Shown: positions 17,604-26,625, counted from the stretch's first letter. The stretch is DNA of 64,000 nt from Sporisorium sorghi (GCA_023212695.1 JALCCG010000085.1:1-64000), one strand, 5' to 3'. Numbers and translations: made by a program. Notes: generated by a model from the sequence alone, not told the origin.

Positions 17604-17879
17604 TTAATAACGCATACATTGGTAAATTTCGAATTGCGTAAGGGATTGGCCTCGTAAAGCTAAAGGAAATTGTATAATGAAATTCGCGCCAATTTTTTCA
17701 ATAAAGAAGATTCTCTCAGTTCGAATGACGTCATCCACATAGCACTCACTTGCATTAACTAGATCCAGAAATCTAAGTCCGTCTCTAAGTAATCCTTTAA
17801 CGGAAATAGGGACGGTTTTCCATTCGTCATTATCGTTTTTAAATGTTACATGATAGCGATGCTTAGGTTCGTATTGCAT
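17604..17879 (-). CDS. Small protein of unknown function upstream of the recombinase
   Basis: 91 residues, mixed alpha/beta, no membrane segment (KHRYHVTFKNDNDEWKTVP, then ECYVDDVIRTERIFFIEK). GGAGG lies four bases before the ATG. It ends 22 bases before the recombinase start, so the two are probably co-transcribed. Not recognised. Confidence 0.6.
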   Translation of the reverse strand: MQYEPKHRYHVTFKNDNDEWKTVPISVKGLLRDGLRFLDLVNASECYVDDVIRTERIFFIEKIGANFIIQFPLALRGQSLTQFEIYQCMRY

Positions 17880-18138
17880 ATATCCTCCAAAAAAGGTGGC
17901 TTATAGGAAAATTGCGTATAAACCGATGACTATGTAATCTTTAACGGCATTAAATAGTGTTATGCTATGCTGCTACTACATATATATTGTACCAAACATA
18001 AGTTCCATTTACTATGATTTCGTCTAACTTGAGTTATACGTAATTAAGATTAATTGACAAATACAACTTCCACATCGGAAATTGTTAATTGACAATGTTG
18101 CTTTAGAACATTTCGTATAGCTCTTTCACCCTTTTCGG

Positions 18139-18327
18139 TTAATATCTAATGGTATAAATTATTACCCCAAAGATAATAGCCACAATAATAAAGAGCCCTG
18201 CAGCCCCTAGAGTCATTAACATATCGCTTAATAATCCACGTTGTTTTAATCCATTAAGCTTTTCCTTTGCTTTTCTTTCAGACACATCTTGTTGGATTTG
18301 ATCTAGATTCTCAGGGCCCATAACCAT
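18139..18327 (-). CDS. Small tail-anchored membrane protein
   Basis: 62 residues: a charged N-terminal helix (ENLDQIQQDVSERKAKEKL) followed by one hydrophobic helix (AAGLFIIVAIIFGVIIYTI) ending two residues from the stop. GGGGG precedes the ATG at 18327. Unknown function. Confidence 0.55.
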   Translation of the reverse strand: MVMGPENLDQIQQDVSERKAKEKLNGLKQRGLLSDMLMTLGAAGLFIIVAIIFGVIIYTIRY

Positions 18328-18532
18328 TAGTAATCCCCCTGTGCTTGTTTTTTCTATTTTACCACAATTAATAAAAATAATGATTAATTTGTAAATTTTA
18401 ATGGTTTTTAAGTGGTTACTTAGATGTCCGGTTGAATTGGAATATCTTAGGGCAAGACCTATATATCAATCGTATAACTTTTCCGGCCAAAAGAGGATTC
18501 ATGTATCAAGCCATTGAATGTACCATTCATAA

Positions 18533-18614
18533 TGACGACGGGGTTTTGAGTTAAATGACGAACATACAACGACGTGACGAATGGACATGATAGGGTTGAC
18601 GACGGATGATGACG
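18533..18614 (+). repeat. TGACG direct repeats (iteron-like)
   Basis: TGACG occurs at 18533, 18556, 18575, 18597 and 18610, four of them as TGACGA, with spacings of 23, 19, 22 and 13 bases, about one or two helical turns. The array sits directly upstream of a truncated HTH gene, as operators or partition/replication iterons do. Confidence 0.5.
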
Positions 18615-18630
18615 GGAAGAGAGGTGAGTC

Positions 18631-18735
18631 ATGGATATTAAGCGAACATATTCTCTTGTAGATATAGCCGAGCGATTGGGAAGGCCACGGACAACGCTTG
18701 CGGATTGGTCACGTCAATTCCGGGAGTTGTCATAG
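18631..18735 (+). pseudogene. Truncated MerR/RacA-like HTH gene
   Basis: The frame starts with ATG after GAGGTGAG and reads SLVDIAERLGRPRTTLADW then stops after 34 codons. This is the winged HTH start of the MerR-like, coiled-coil DNA-binding proteins found on Firmicute plasmids; the C-terminal part is gone. The 220 bases after it are GC-rich and contain a coding-like scrap on the minus strand (AGTMIYTTPGTEDLEAAVE, ending near 18838), again a remnant. Confidence 0.5.
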
Positions 18736-18954
18736 CCTCTATTACCGCCATTTACAGGGGGAGATTTGTGTCATTCTTCATTCCGCTCACCATGAGGGTT
18801 AATTTGTGTTACTACTTCAAACGTTTCATTAATGGTGCCGGCGCTCCACCGCAGCTTCCAGATCCTCGGTACCAGGAGTCGTATAGATCATCGTCCCAGC
18901 TGCGCAACGTCCTGGTATATCCAGGGGTAACGTCGCTGCAGCAACGAAATAGGT

Positions 18955-19332
18955 CTATCCTTCATCAATGTTTTTAAATCCAGCTGCTTTCAGAATATCT
19001 AAGTATTCCTGAGTGGCATCCTTTTCTTGAATTTTTTTTGTTTCAGCAAAGACGAATAATGCTTTGGCAACAGAATGGCCATCATAATCATTCTCCATCG
19101 CCACGCCAATTTTTTCTGCATTATAGCTAACCTGTCTAAGATCGCCAATAATCAATCCAGCATTCCAATCGGGGATACAAATAAACCATTGGCCAAAAGA
19201 CGCTTGACCAAAATAAAGAGAAATACCTGATCCCCTTGCACTGATATCTAGCGAATAATGATTACCATACTCTTTATAGTTTTTGATCTTCCCTTGCCAG
19301 GTTGTTTTTCCATTTGAACAATTGAACTCCAT
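18955..19332 (-). CDS. Cytosolic protein similar to the DUF6618 type
   Basis: 125 residues. The pattern TTWQGKIKNYKEYGNHYSLD, SLYFGQASFGQWFICIPDWN and AGLIIGDLRQVSYNAEKIG resembles, from memory, the small DUF6618 family of mobile-element proteins in Firmicutes (function unknown). Start supported by GGGAGTG. It ends beside decayed DNA and its stop overlaps no other gene. Confidence 0.55.
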   Translation of the reverse strand: MEFNCSNGKTTWQGKIKNYKEYGNHYSLDISARGSGISLYFGQASFGQWFICIPDWNAGLIIGDLRQVSYNAEKIGVAMENDYDGHSVAKALFVFAETKKIQEKDATQEYLDILKAAGFKNIDEG

Positions 19333-19413
19333 TCTTCATTCACTCCCGAATTTTATTTGATTTGAATTTATGTCCAGCTGATCGACTCCACCACAGCCGC
19401 CACATCCGCTCTT

Positions 19414-19953
19414 TCATTTTAAAGTCTCACGGCCACTCTTGTTATTGCCAGGCTCCATGATACAGCGGACTAAAGGATACTTTTTACGTTTCCATGCCTC
19501 TATCTTGTAGAAAGTAGCCCCAATACTTGTACATTTATAAGCCAACCATTGCAACGGATTTGCCCGTCGAATCTCTATTGAAATATTCATATTTTTTGCC
19601 AGTTCATGAAGCCGTTCTTCCTTGTAATGATCAGTATAAAATAATACACTAACCCCCTTTTTCAAAGCTAGTCGTCGAATTTTTGCCGCTCTTATGGCAA
19701 TCATATTCCAATCCGTGAGGGATCCAATATGAAATTCAAACGTATTAAACAACCGATTGTACCATATACCGTGTCCGTATCTTTTGTTGGAAATGGTTAC
19801 TTCGACAATAGGATAAATAATAGCAGCTATTAAAAAAAAAAGAGAAATTGATGTACCGAGAATATTAGCTCGAAAAGCAAAAAAACTCCCGATAATAGCC
19901 ATAGTGAATGATAATGAAAATACAAACTCGGTTATCTGCAATCTTATTTTCAA
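19414..19953 (-). CDS. Membrane protein of unknown function
   Basis: 179 residues from a TTG start with GAGGGAGAAG nine bases upstream. Two N-terminal membrane helices (residues 8-50, including TMAIIGSFFAFRA and SISLFFLIAAIIYPIVEV) precede a basic cytosolic domain of about 120 residues with many Arg/Lys (IRAAKIRRLALKKGVSVLFY). Not recognised. Confidence 0.6.
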   Translation of the reverse strand: MKIRLQITEFVFSLSFTMAIIGSFFAFRANILGTSISLFFLIAAIIYPIVEVTISNKRYGHGIWYNRLFNTFEFHIGSLTDWNMIAIRAAKIRRLALKKGVSVLFYTDHYKEERLHELAKNMNISIEIRRANPLQWLAYKCTSIGATFYKIEAWKRKKYPLVRCIMEPGNNKSGRETLK

Positions 19954-20053
19954 TTGCGTTCTTCTCCCTCGGTGATTTGTTTAGTGTTTTAATTTCTCCA
20001 ACAAGCACACAGGTCGCGGCCGACAGCTGGCCAAAATAAACCTTCCTCTCATA

Positions 20054-20224
20054 TTACTTATTCATTTTTCTTTTCACCTCATACAACTCTCCAGACAAAT
20101 AGGCTATTAACCCTGCTGAAACGTACAAGGCAATCCAATCGCCGTCTGCTCCAATAATTTTCGGAAGAAATTCAGAAGCACCTATAATAAGAAAGACAAC
20201 GAATAGCATAATGACAATTTTCAA
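20054..20224 (-). CDS. Small two-helix membrane protein
   Basis: 56 residues from a TTG with AAAAGGAG eight bases upstream. Hydrophobic residues 3-18 (IVIMLFVVFLIIGAS) and 32-47 (LYVSAGLIAYLSGELY), ending KRKMNK. The 3' end contains AAAAATGAATAAG, resembling the junction sequence of the gene array at 26-29 kb. Function unknown. Confidence 0.6.
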   Translation of the reverse strand: MKIVIMLFVVFLIIGASEFLPKIIGADGDWIALYVSAGLIAYLSGELYEVKRKMNK

Positions 20225-20348
20225 AATGAACAACTCCTTTTAAGAGGGATAAGAATATATTTCCCGGTGTAACGCTACAGTAGAATTCTCAGCCGATGAA
20301 TTCGGCTCGCTTCTTCCATTATATCTCATCTTATCATCTCCTACATAG

Positions 20349-20800
20349 AAGACGGCGAATGACGCATGGTCAATTTCACCGATAAAAGGAAAAACGGACT
20401 ATACAAGCCAAATTCAGTCCGTTTCTTCTGCTATCCCCGTTCAAGTTCAAGCTGCTGTTCAACAGCTGAAGGACGGTCATTTCGCCGAGATCGATGTTGA
20501 TGAACTCGATCAACGGAACCTCATTTGTTGTCATATTGGACTTGAGCATGAGCTTGGATTCCAGTCGACCGTGACTTGCCCTGGGCCTGTGTGTGGAGAA
20601 GAAGTTCTCATATACCGGTGTTCAGGTTGTACTCCATGCTCGCGGATTGTAACGTCCGATCGACCAGCCTTCAGTTTCCTTGAACGTCGAGGGTCCATAT
20701 CGGTGGACGGCAGCACCGTTACCGGAGAGCTAATCGTAGTGTTCACAGCTGGCCCAATCCCCAATCAGCGCATTATTGAAACTCTCTTCTTCTCTGCCTG
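20349..20800 (+). pseudogene. Long GC-rich open frame without a start, likely transferred gene fragment
   Basis: The plus frame is open from 20349 through the Ntn-hydrolase terminator. It reads protein-like in its first 150 codons (IPVQVQAAVQQLKDGHFAEI, then DELDQRNLICCHIGLEHELG, then a Cys-rich part VLIYRCSGCTPCS). Base composition differs from the AT-rich flanks. No start with a ribosome binding site is visible. Probably a fragment of an incoming gene; a real function cannot be given. Confidence 0.3.
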
Positions 20801-20841
20801 TCCTAAGCGTGAAAAGGGCTGTTTCCGAACGAATAAATTAA

Positions 20842-20877
20842 AAATAAAAAAAGGAGCAAATGTCAACGCATTGCTCC
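20842..20877 (-). terminator. Terminator of the Ntn-hydrolase gene
   Basis: On the minus strand GGAGCAA, an 11-base loop and TTGCTCC are followed by TTTTTTTATTTTT, eight bases after the stop at 20885. Confidence 0.85.
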
Positions 20878-20884
20878 CTCTCAT

Positions 20885-21787
20885 CTATTTTCTATCGTTG
20901 TCCTTGTTAATTAAAGGACTTTTGTCCCGCTCTTCAATCTTTCCCGGATCAAAGATTTCTTCTTGGTTTAACATGTGTGGTGGGAATTTTTCATCTGTCA
21001 TGTGTACCGGTGTAATTTTTGACGTAGAATTATCCTTGAGGAAGACGTTCCCAGTATCGTCTTTTCCAAATGTGTAAGACCATTTAGTCAGTGGTTTATT
21101 TTCTCCAACGGTAAATTCTTCAACTGTTCTTCCTTCTACCCTTAATGCTGATCCGACTATAAAAGAAACATTCATCACAGAAGAAATACCTTCAATTTGG
21201 TAAACAGTTGGTCCAAGTTCTTTCAGTCTACCAATTATTTCACGCTCAACCACATCAGTGGCAGTTCGAACGTTATAACCCTTATCCAGTGCATTCTTAA
21301 ATATCTTCGATAACGGAGTCAACGTTTCCTTAAACTTTGACTGGTTCGTAATTATAACTCCGCTTCCTATTACTTCATTTTCAAAACATAAGTCCGGAAC
21401 AAGATTATAAACACGCTTTGTTCCATCTGATAATGCATCGATACGGAACATTTTATTTGTCCCACTAGCAACATCTAAATAAACTCCTATAATGGCCGAT
21501 TGAACATTATGTGGCTGTCGATCAAAAAAATCAATAATAGACTGATACAACACTCCATGAGGATCATCAACGTTTTGAAGCGTAATCTGATTTATTTTGG
21601 GCTCAAGTATGTTTTTTAAATTGCCTAGGGTGAAAACCGCCCCAGCCATATAAAGAGCTAGACTGTTATCTACAAAGACAAACTTCTGAGCAATATCAAA
21701 CTGTTCACCAGTATTCGTTTTTGTTAAACGAAAATCACCAATTACACAGCCATAATTCCCGACCTTAACACCTGCAATTAGAGTCAT
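20885..21787 (-). CDS. Proteasome/HslV-like Ntn hydrolase
   Basis: The start Met-Thr-Leu-Ile-Ala-Gly-Val-Lys matches the N-terminus of mature proteasome beta and HslV-like subunits. Removing Met exposes Thr1 as nucleophile. Counting from it, Asp17 falls in VIGDFRLTK and a Lys at 34 in AQKFVFVD, close to the canonical Thr1/Asp17/Lys33 set. The strand NSLALYMAGAV fits the fold's next core segment. The last 80 residues (TKWSYTFGKDDTGN onward) form an unrecognised tail, making the protein longer (300 residues) than a typical subunit. No ATPase partner is adjacent. It could be a free protease, an amidohydrolase or a defence protein. AAAGGGG precedes the ATG. Confidence 0.7.
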   Translation of the reverse strand: MTLIAGVKVGNYGCVIGDFRLTKTNTGEQFDIAQKFVFVDNSLALYMAGAVFTLGNLKNILEPKINQITLQNVDDPHGVLYQSIIDFFDRQPHNVQSAIIGVYLDVASGTNKMFRIDALSDGTKRVYNLVPDLCFENEVIGSGVIITNQSKFKETLTPLSKIFKNALDKGYNVRTATDVVEREIIGRLKELGPTVYQIEGISSVMNVSFIVGSALRVEGRTVEEFTVGENKPLTKWSYTFGKDDTGNVFLKDNSTSKITPVHMTDEKFPPHMLNQEEIFDPGKIEERDKSPLINKDNDRK

Positions 21788-21981
21788 GACTCTTTTACCC
21801 CTTTATATTTTTTGAAATGATTTTACATGAAGTGCTTACTCAGGCGGCTAATCTGTCTGAATTCCATCCAATTCCTTATAAACTCTACGCCATTCTTTTT
21901 TCAGTCAATCAGGAGGCAAACCAATTAGTTGCGCTATGGATTCAAGAGAACATCATTCATGTCTTTTTCGATTTTCTCAAA

Positions 21982-22092
21982 TTACCTTATGTCAGTTAAG
22001 GTCATACCCATCATGTAGGCTACTTCCTTCTGTGTGTACTTCTGTACCCTTCTTGCTTTAACGATCTGTTCATGTAAGTATCTTTTAGCCAT
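21982..22092 (-). pseudogene. Truncated XRE-type HTH gene
   Basis: A 36-residue frame, KRYLHEQIVKARRVQKYTQ then EVAYMMGMTLTDIR, is the first two or three helices of a Cro/CI-type HTH domain and then stops. It lies between the Ntn hydrolase and the Excalibur protein. It is probably a cut-down regulator. Confidence 0.5.
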
Positions 22093-22126
22093 CACTAATG
22101 CTCACTCCTTTGTTTAGCTGACGGGT

Positions 22127-22462
22127 TTACTCACATGCTACACCATCCCCATCACGATCTAATGCGTATCTGTAGCCAGCTTCGTTTTTATATAAAGGAG
22201 CAACATTCGCAACCCTTGCTTCAGAGCAGTTGTTGTAATAAACATGATCAGAGTCTTTCTGGTTATTTATCCCCGCAGCCATTATAAACAGCCAAGGTAT
22301 TAAAGCAGAAATTCCCCATAAATATGTCCTTGTTTTAAACTTTGAAACTCTCTTCATGTCTTCTGCATTAAGCCACTTAAACCCACTAATTATGAACATT
22401 AACATATTCAGAGTTATTATAGCTGATATCGCATACTCAAGAACAGAAAGTTCTTCGTTCAA
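22127..22462 (-). CDS. Membrane protein with C-terminal Excalibur calcium-binding domain
   Basis: TTG start with GGAGG eight to nine bases upstream. Two membrane helices (about 9-25 and 45-66: SALIPWLFIMAAGI) precede an Excalibur domain: YYNNCSEARVANVAPLYK, then DRDGDGVACE at the very end. The D-x-D-x-D-G-x-x-C-E loop is the known EF-hand-like calcium motif, with two Cys expected to pair. It would face outward. Confidence 0.85.
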   Translation of the reverse strand: MNEELSVLEYAISAIITLNMLMFIISGFKWLNAEDMKRVSKFKTRTYLWGISALIPWLFIMAAGINNQKDSDHVYYNNCSEARVANVAPLYKNEAGYRYALDRDGDGVACE

Positions 22463-22691
22463 GTATAGAGCCTCCTAAAAATATTGATTTTCAAAACGCC
22501 CTCATTATTAACGGAAGCAAACGTTCTTACCTAGAGGTTAATTATGTTGAAAATGTTAAATGGAAATGGGTTGTATAGAGTTCAAGATTTATTATGACTG
22601 ATCGTGAGGCGACCGATCTTGGACTCACTTGGTTGGATGGTGGGTTGTTTTAGATGACAGGCACGACGTAAGGAATACTCAAATTCAAGGT

Positions 22692-22721
22692 GTGCCCGCT
22701 TCCCATAGGGAAAACGGGCAC
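22692..22721 (-). terminator. Hairpin after the dynamin-like gene
   Basis: GTGCCCG (22692-22698) and CGGGCAC (22715-22721) form a stem just after the stop at 22734. The T-tract is weak, so termination is only likely. Confidence 0.5.
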
Positions 22722-22733
22722 GCTGATTAATCA

Positions 22734-24827
22734 TTAATCATAATAATACATTCGGTCCAGTAGATTATCTAATTCTTTCTTCAGATACTTCCGCATTTCT
22801 ACGCGCCAATATTCACGGTTGCTGAATTTCGAATGAAACAGTTGAATATTTTCATGGAAACCTTTATCCCACGAATTAAAATAATATTTGCTCTCCATCT
22901 CCGTACGAAACGCATCGTAACTCAGCGCTATAGCGATCCTAGAGATAATTTGAGATTTTTGCTGAATGTAAATCTCCACAAGCCGTTCCGGCGCTTCGTT
23001 TATAGCCTTTTTTCCGGTCTCAGTCTGTTTCAAGTTTTCAAAGGAGATGTCAAAATGCATGCTCCAATCTTGAAAAAATGCGATTATCCACTTTTGAAGC
23101 ATGTTCCGGATGTGCAACCTAAAATCAGCATACACGTTAGCCTGGGTTACATGCCCTACCCCGATTCGGTGTTTAAAGAGGAAAGTTTGTACCGACCTAC
23201 CATGGTACACCTTATTAGGATCTGCATATTTCAAGTATTGCGTCAATCCTTCCTTCTCATTGAGATCAACCATATGTTTGGAGAATTCATCCAGTACGTG
23301 GACCATATATCCGTCCATGTTACTCTCCATGGCAGGATGAAGCGGGTTTGTTCCTTGTAACCACATTCGGCCGGCCAAAGGGGGCATATATGCATCATAT
23401 ACTTCACGGGAGAGGCTCAAGAGAGTCTCAAAAAGTCTCTCCTTCCCCATGTTTTTCTCGGCAAAGAAATCCGTCAAGCTATTGAGAGTGTGCAAATCAA
23501 GAGACACGAAATCAATCAGATCTGAACTGCCGAGTTCCTGTGAGAGTTCATCCTCTTCCCGCTTCAGCTCATCCAGATATGCTTGATACGCAGCCTGGGC
23601 GTAGGAATCCGTACTCTCTCCCTTCATGAAATTCGTGTCCCCGATTGCTATCATCCGGTCTTTCTTCATCTTCTCATACAATACAAGGTCAGATCGAGTA
23701 CGTAAGATCTTTTTCGGCATGTTCTCAAGAGTTTTCTTATTCGAAGCCAGGAGCTCCTTACAAATATCGTAGATGGTTGGACGCTCATCTGCACCACATA
23801 GAAACAAAAAGGCATCAAAACGTTGAGTCAACACATGGTTCAAGGCATTTTCAATATCGTCTTTTTCCTCTCCAATTTGAGTGAGTCCAGGCGTATCCAA
23901 AATGTTAATCTTCAGAAGTTTTCCGGGATACTTAGATTCTGGATACACGCGTTTAAAAGCTTCATGGAAATCATCTGAAGGCGCAACCGCGTAAGCGAGC
24001 TCCTCTACAACCAAAGAATAAGGACTAGAAGGATCGTATGTTTGTTTAATCAGATTCTCAACCTGATCAGCATTTACAAAACTATCTAACACAATGTGAT
24101 CCTCATCCAGCAACTGCTGGTTACAGATTTCAAGGATATCGGTTTTTATGGATGCATATAATTGTTCAAACCATTGGTAGAGCAATTTAATACCCGCCTC
24201 GCACCGTATATCTAGCCGTTCGTTGATGACTTTATCATAAAAGTCGCGCTTCTTTGGTTTGGGATGAAGCGACTTCCCTTCCTTTTCGCGTTCCCTGACT
24301 TCTTCACGAAGCCCATCCGTGACCATTAAATACAGATTCTGAAGCTTTTCCCGAAGGGAATTAAGAGTCGGAAATCCGGTTACTATGTCTGTATTTTTCA
24401 TTTGAACGTAACTGTAATAATGATACGCCCTGTTTTTCGGATCTAGGATGTTTCTAAGGACTGTTTCATCCACTTCAGTATCCTCAAGGTCATCTCGGTA
24501 GGAATAAATGAATTCGATAAGCGTCTCGGTCAACTCGGCCTTAATAGGCAGAGGATCGAATGGTTTCGTCTTTATACGAATCAACACCTTATCTTGCATC
24601 AGTTTCCCATTCAGCATGAGTTTGGTGTTGATTAAGCTCGTTTGTTTGATGCCCACATTCCGTGCCAGTAGTCTGTTACTTGAATTCGGCAATACAGCAG
24701 TCAGAGTGGACGACTTCCCAGATCCGGATGGACCGGTGGCCACAATGGTTGGCGCAGCGTCTTGGTTACGAAAAAAGCCGCGTAGGTTCGTAACGGAGTC
24801 CAGATTAATGTGCTTTGGGTGGATCAT
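22734..24827 (-). CDS. Dynamin-like large GTPase
   Basis: 697 residues, AGGAGG before the ATG. G1/P-loop GPSGSGKSS at 32-40, a possible G2 Thr (KQTSLINTK), G3 DTPG at 311-314 (INILDTPGLTQIG), and a G4-like TRSD at 377-380 in KILRTRSDLVLYE. This is the arrangement of dynamin/Toc-type GTPases, followed by a helical stalk-like C-terminus (residues 400-697). Between G1 and G3 there are about 270 residues, far more than the roughly 60-100 in classical dynamins, so an extra helical domain is inserted. No membrane segment is seen. Known relatives remodel membranes, and some act in phage resistance. It stands alone between two terminators. Confidence 0.7.
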   Translation of the reverse strand: MIHPKHINLDSVTNLRGFFRNQDAAPTIVATGPSGSGKSSTLTAVLPNSSNRLLARNVGIKQTSLINTKLMLNGKLMQDKVLIRIKTKPFDPLPIKAELTETLIEFIYSYRDDLEDTEVDETVLRNILDPKNRAYHYYSYVQMKNTDIVTGFPTLNSLREKLQNLYLMVTDGLREEVREREKEGKSLHPKPKKRDFYDKVINERLDIRCEAGIKLLYQWFEQLYASIKTDILEICNQQLLDEDHIVLDSFVNADQVENLIKQTYDPSSPYSLVVEELAYAVAPSDDFHEAFKRVYPESKYPGKLLKINILDTPGLTQIGEEKDDIENALNHVLTQRFDAFLFLCGADERPTIYDICKELLASNKKTLENMPKKILRTRSDLVLYEKMKKDRMIAIGDTNFMKGESTDSYAQAAYQAYLDELKREEDELSQELGSSDLIDFVSLDLHTLNSLTDFFAEKNMGKERLFETLLSLSREVYDAYMPPLAGRMWLQGTNPLHPAMESNMDGYMVHVLDEFSKHMVDLNEKEGLTQYLKYADPNKVYHGRSVQTFLFKHRIGVGHVTQANVYADFRLHIRNMLQKWIIAFFQDWSMHFDISFENLKQTETGKKAINEAPERLVEIYIQQKSQIISRIAIALSYDAFRTEMESKYYFNSWDKGFHENIQLFHSKFSNREYWRVEMRKYLKKELDNLLDRMYYYD

Positions 24828-25366
24828 ATCTTCATCCTCCTAAAATGATGTGATGATCCCAAAATCGCATTGCTGATCCTACACACGGCATAATCATAAG
24901 AAGTAGAAAAAAGAGGCATGGTCAAGATAGACCATGCCTCTTTTGTAAGAGAACCCGGGCCATCAAAGTCTGTACGAAGCAGACTTACAGAACGAGATTC
25001 GCGTTTTCGAGGTTCGCGATGTTCTGGTGCAGTGCATGATGCGCTTTGAAATTACTTCCATCATACTAAGACTAACCAGGGTTTACCAGGAGTGATTACA
25101 GCCAAAAACTGAAAGAAATTAAGTAATAGTGCTCCGAATTCTTGATCTATCTTAATATTACTTACTACTACGCACTTTTTCACAGGTTTTTAGGACTCCA
25201 AGCGAAAATTTTCTATTGAAATCTTTTCATATGCAGCTTCCACTGCTTGTCTTTCTGAATAAAAATTAATAATAATTGAAAAAATATGTAAAATAATTAC
25301 TTTTGAAATTTAAATTGGAATGATATCTTTATTAAGAAATCATTCCCATTTTAAGGAGCTGGTCGT
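24828..25366. other. Gene-free stretch between dynamin-like and exported protein genes
   Basis: Contains the promoter of the dynamin-like gene, the strong hairpin at 24909-24944 and an AT-rich leader for the gene at 25367. I see no gene. Confidence 0.4.
24909..24944. terminator. Perfect 15-bp terminator hairpin
   Basis: AAAAGAGGCATGGTC (24909-24923) and GACCATGCCTCTTTT (24930-24944) are perfect inverted repeats, usable on both strands. It lies upstream of the dynamin-like gene and shields it from outside transcription. Confidence 0.8.
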
Positions 25367-25696
25367 GTGATTAGGAAAAATCTTGTGCTCAAATGTTTGT
25401 TAGTCTCAACGATTCTTCTGGCATCTATGAGTGGTATTGCGAGTGCCTCGGATAGCATTTCTACCACTGGACTATCCATCAATCCAAACTCTGTTGCTGC
25501 AGCAGCAGTTGAAAAAAAGTATGTAACTGGTGTTACGAGAAAATTTGCCAAAGATGCAACTATCCCTGCAACTACCTTACATGAATTTTATGATTCAAGA
25601 GGTAAATGGGCTGGAGTGCTGACTAGGTATGATATTACGGAGTCAGGTGACTTCTATATTGCTTATTATCAAGGGTATGTATACTTAGAAAACTGA
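25367..25696 (+). CDS. Small exported protein of unknown function
   Basis: GTG start with AAGGAG nine bases upstream. Signal peptide of about 28 residues (VLKCLLVSTILLASMSG, cut near ASA-SDS). The mature protein (80 residues) ends in a compact beta-rich segment (WAGVLTRYDITESGDFYIAY). A terminator follows ten bases after the stop. Function unknown. Confidence 0.7.
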   Translation: MIRKNLVLKCLLVSTILLASMSGIASASDSISTTGLSINPNSVAAAAVEKKYVTGVTRKFAKDATIPATTLHEFYDSRGKWAGVLTRYDITESGDFYIAYYQGYVYLEN

Positions 25697-25704
25697 GTAA
25701 CTTG

Positions 25705-25738
25705 ATGAGCCGTTATTTGTACTTAACGGCTCATTTTT
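25705..25738 (+). terminator. Rho-independent terminator
   Basis: ATGAGCCGTTA (25705-25715) and TAACGGCTCAT (25724-25734) followed by TTTT. Confidence 0.85.
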
Positions 25739-25891
25739 ATCTCTCACACTCTTAAGAAATTATGGCATTGAACTTCTCTGCGAGAGTCCAGCGTATTCCG
25801 TGAAAATAAAATACGATAATGAAAATAGTGAACCTACCGCGAATACGACAGCACTTATAATTTCAAAGTGACTGATAAAGTCTTCATTTCA

Positions 25892-26131
25892 TCATCCAAC
25901 AACTTGGTATTCAATGAGTTTCTTTTTATTTAGAATCCATGCATAGTTTTCACAATCACTCTCTTCCCTTTCTAAATCCTCTTCGCTTATATGGGGTCTA
26001 AGCTGCTCCGAGTAATCTTCAAACGTACCAGGATCATCCCCCATTTCTTTACACCAAGGAAGATGATCGCTCTCCCATAACATACGGATATGTTCATCTA
26101 TTGATCGCTTTTTCTTTTTCGAACTATTCAT
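25892..26131 (-). CDS. Small acidic protein, last gene of the small-gene array
   Basis: 79 residues, cytosolic, with KKKKRSIDEHIRMLWESDHL at the start and a run of acidic residues (EEDLEREESDCENY). The first codons are ATGAATAG and the ribosome binding site is weak. It lies 14 bases after the junction sequence at 26145-26158. Unknown function. Confidence 0.5.
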   Translation of the reverse strand: MNSSKKKKRSIDEHIRMLWESDHLPWCKEMGDDPGTFEDYSEQLRPHISEEDLEREESDCENYAWILNKKKLIEYQVVG

Positions 26132-26149
26132 CCTAATACACTCTCTTAT

Positions 26150-26263
26150 TCATTTTGTTTCATCGCATCTACATCCGTACAGTTGCTTATAATCTTCGAC
26201 AATACATTTTTTCTTCTTCGCGGCGATATTCTTTAGCCTGTCTATCTTCATAATTACTATCAT
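26150..26263 (-). CDS. Possible very small basic protein
   Basis: 37 residues ending CRCDETK, with its TGA inside the junction sequence ACAAAATGAATAAG. It has KIDRLKNIAAKKKKCIVED and three Cys. No ribosome binding site is seen, so it may be a remnant. Confidence 0.3.
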   Translation of the reverse strand: MIVIMKIDRLKNIAAKKKKCIVEDYKQLYGCRCDETK

Positions 26264-26421
26264 GTTTCTAAGTAACGAAATCAAAAGTTGTTCCCGTTAT
26301 ATTCCTGGATATTATGATGTAAGTGCAAACGGCCATCCATTTTAAATAGGTCGTAGCATACCTGCCCTAACAGAATTGAATAACCATTATATTTTTCTTC
26401 AATCTCACTTAATATATGTGT

Positions 26422-26598
26422 TTATTGGCCCTTTCTAGGTTTAATATCAATCCAGCTAAATAATAGGCACACTACAATTACAAAGGGCAGCAGCCACCAA
26501 TCGCTCATTTCTTTTTTCAGCATCAGGCTCTTAATCAGCCAACCTGAGACAACGCTGCCTGAAATTACGATTAATTCATGCCATTGGATTTTTTTCAT
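26422..26598 (-). CDS. Small membrane protein, two helices
   Basis: 58 residues with hydrophobic stretches at about 9-25 (LIVISGSVVSGWLIKSL) and 35-52 (WWLLPFVIVVCLLFSWI). AGAGGTGAAG precedes the ATG, which lies next to an out-of-frame ATG. It follows the junction sequence at 26621-26634. Unknown. Confidence 0.55.
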   Translation of the reverse strand: MKKIQWHELIVISGSVVSGWLIKSLMLKKEMSDWWLLPFVIVVCLLFSWIDIKPRKGQ

Positions 26599-26625
26599 CC
26601 ATCTTCACCTCTCACAACCCCGTAT

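Noticed and set aside
20571..21077. 168-codon plus-strand frame overlapping the Ntn-hydrolase gene
   Set aside because: Its second half runs antisense through the Ntn gene and its terminator; only the first part (20349-20800) was kept as a remnant.
21817..21999. 60-codon plus-strand frame near the truncated XRE gene
   Set aside because: No ribosome binding site; overlaps the more sensible minus-strand HTH remnant.
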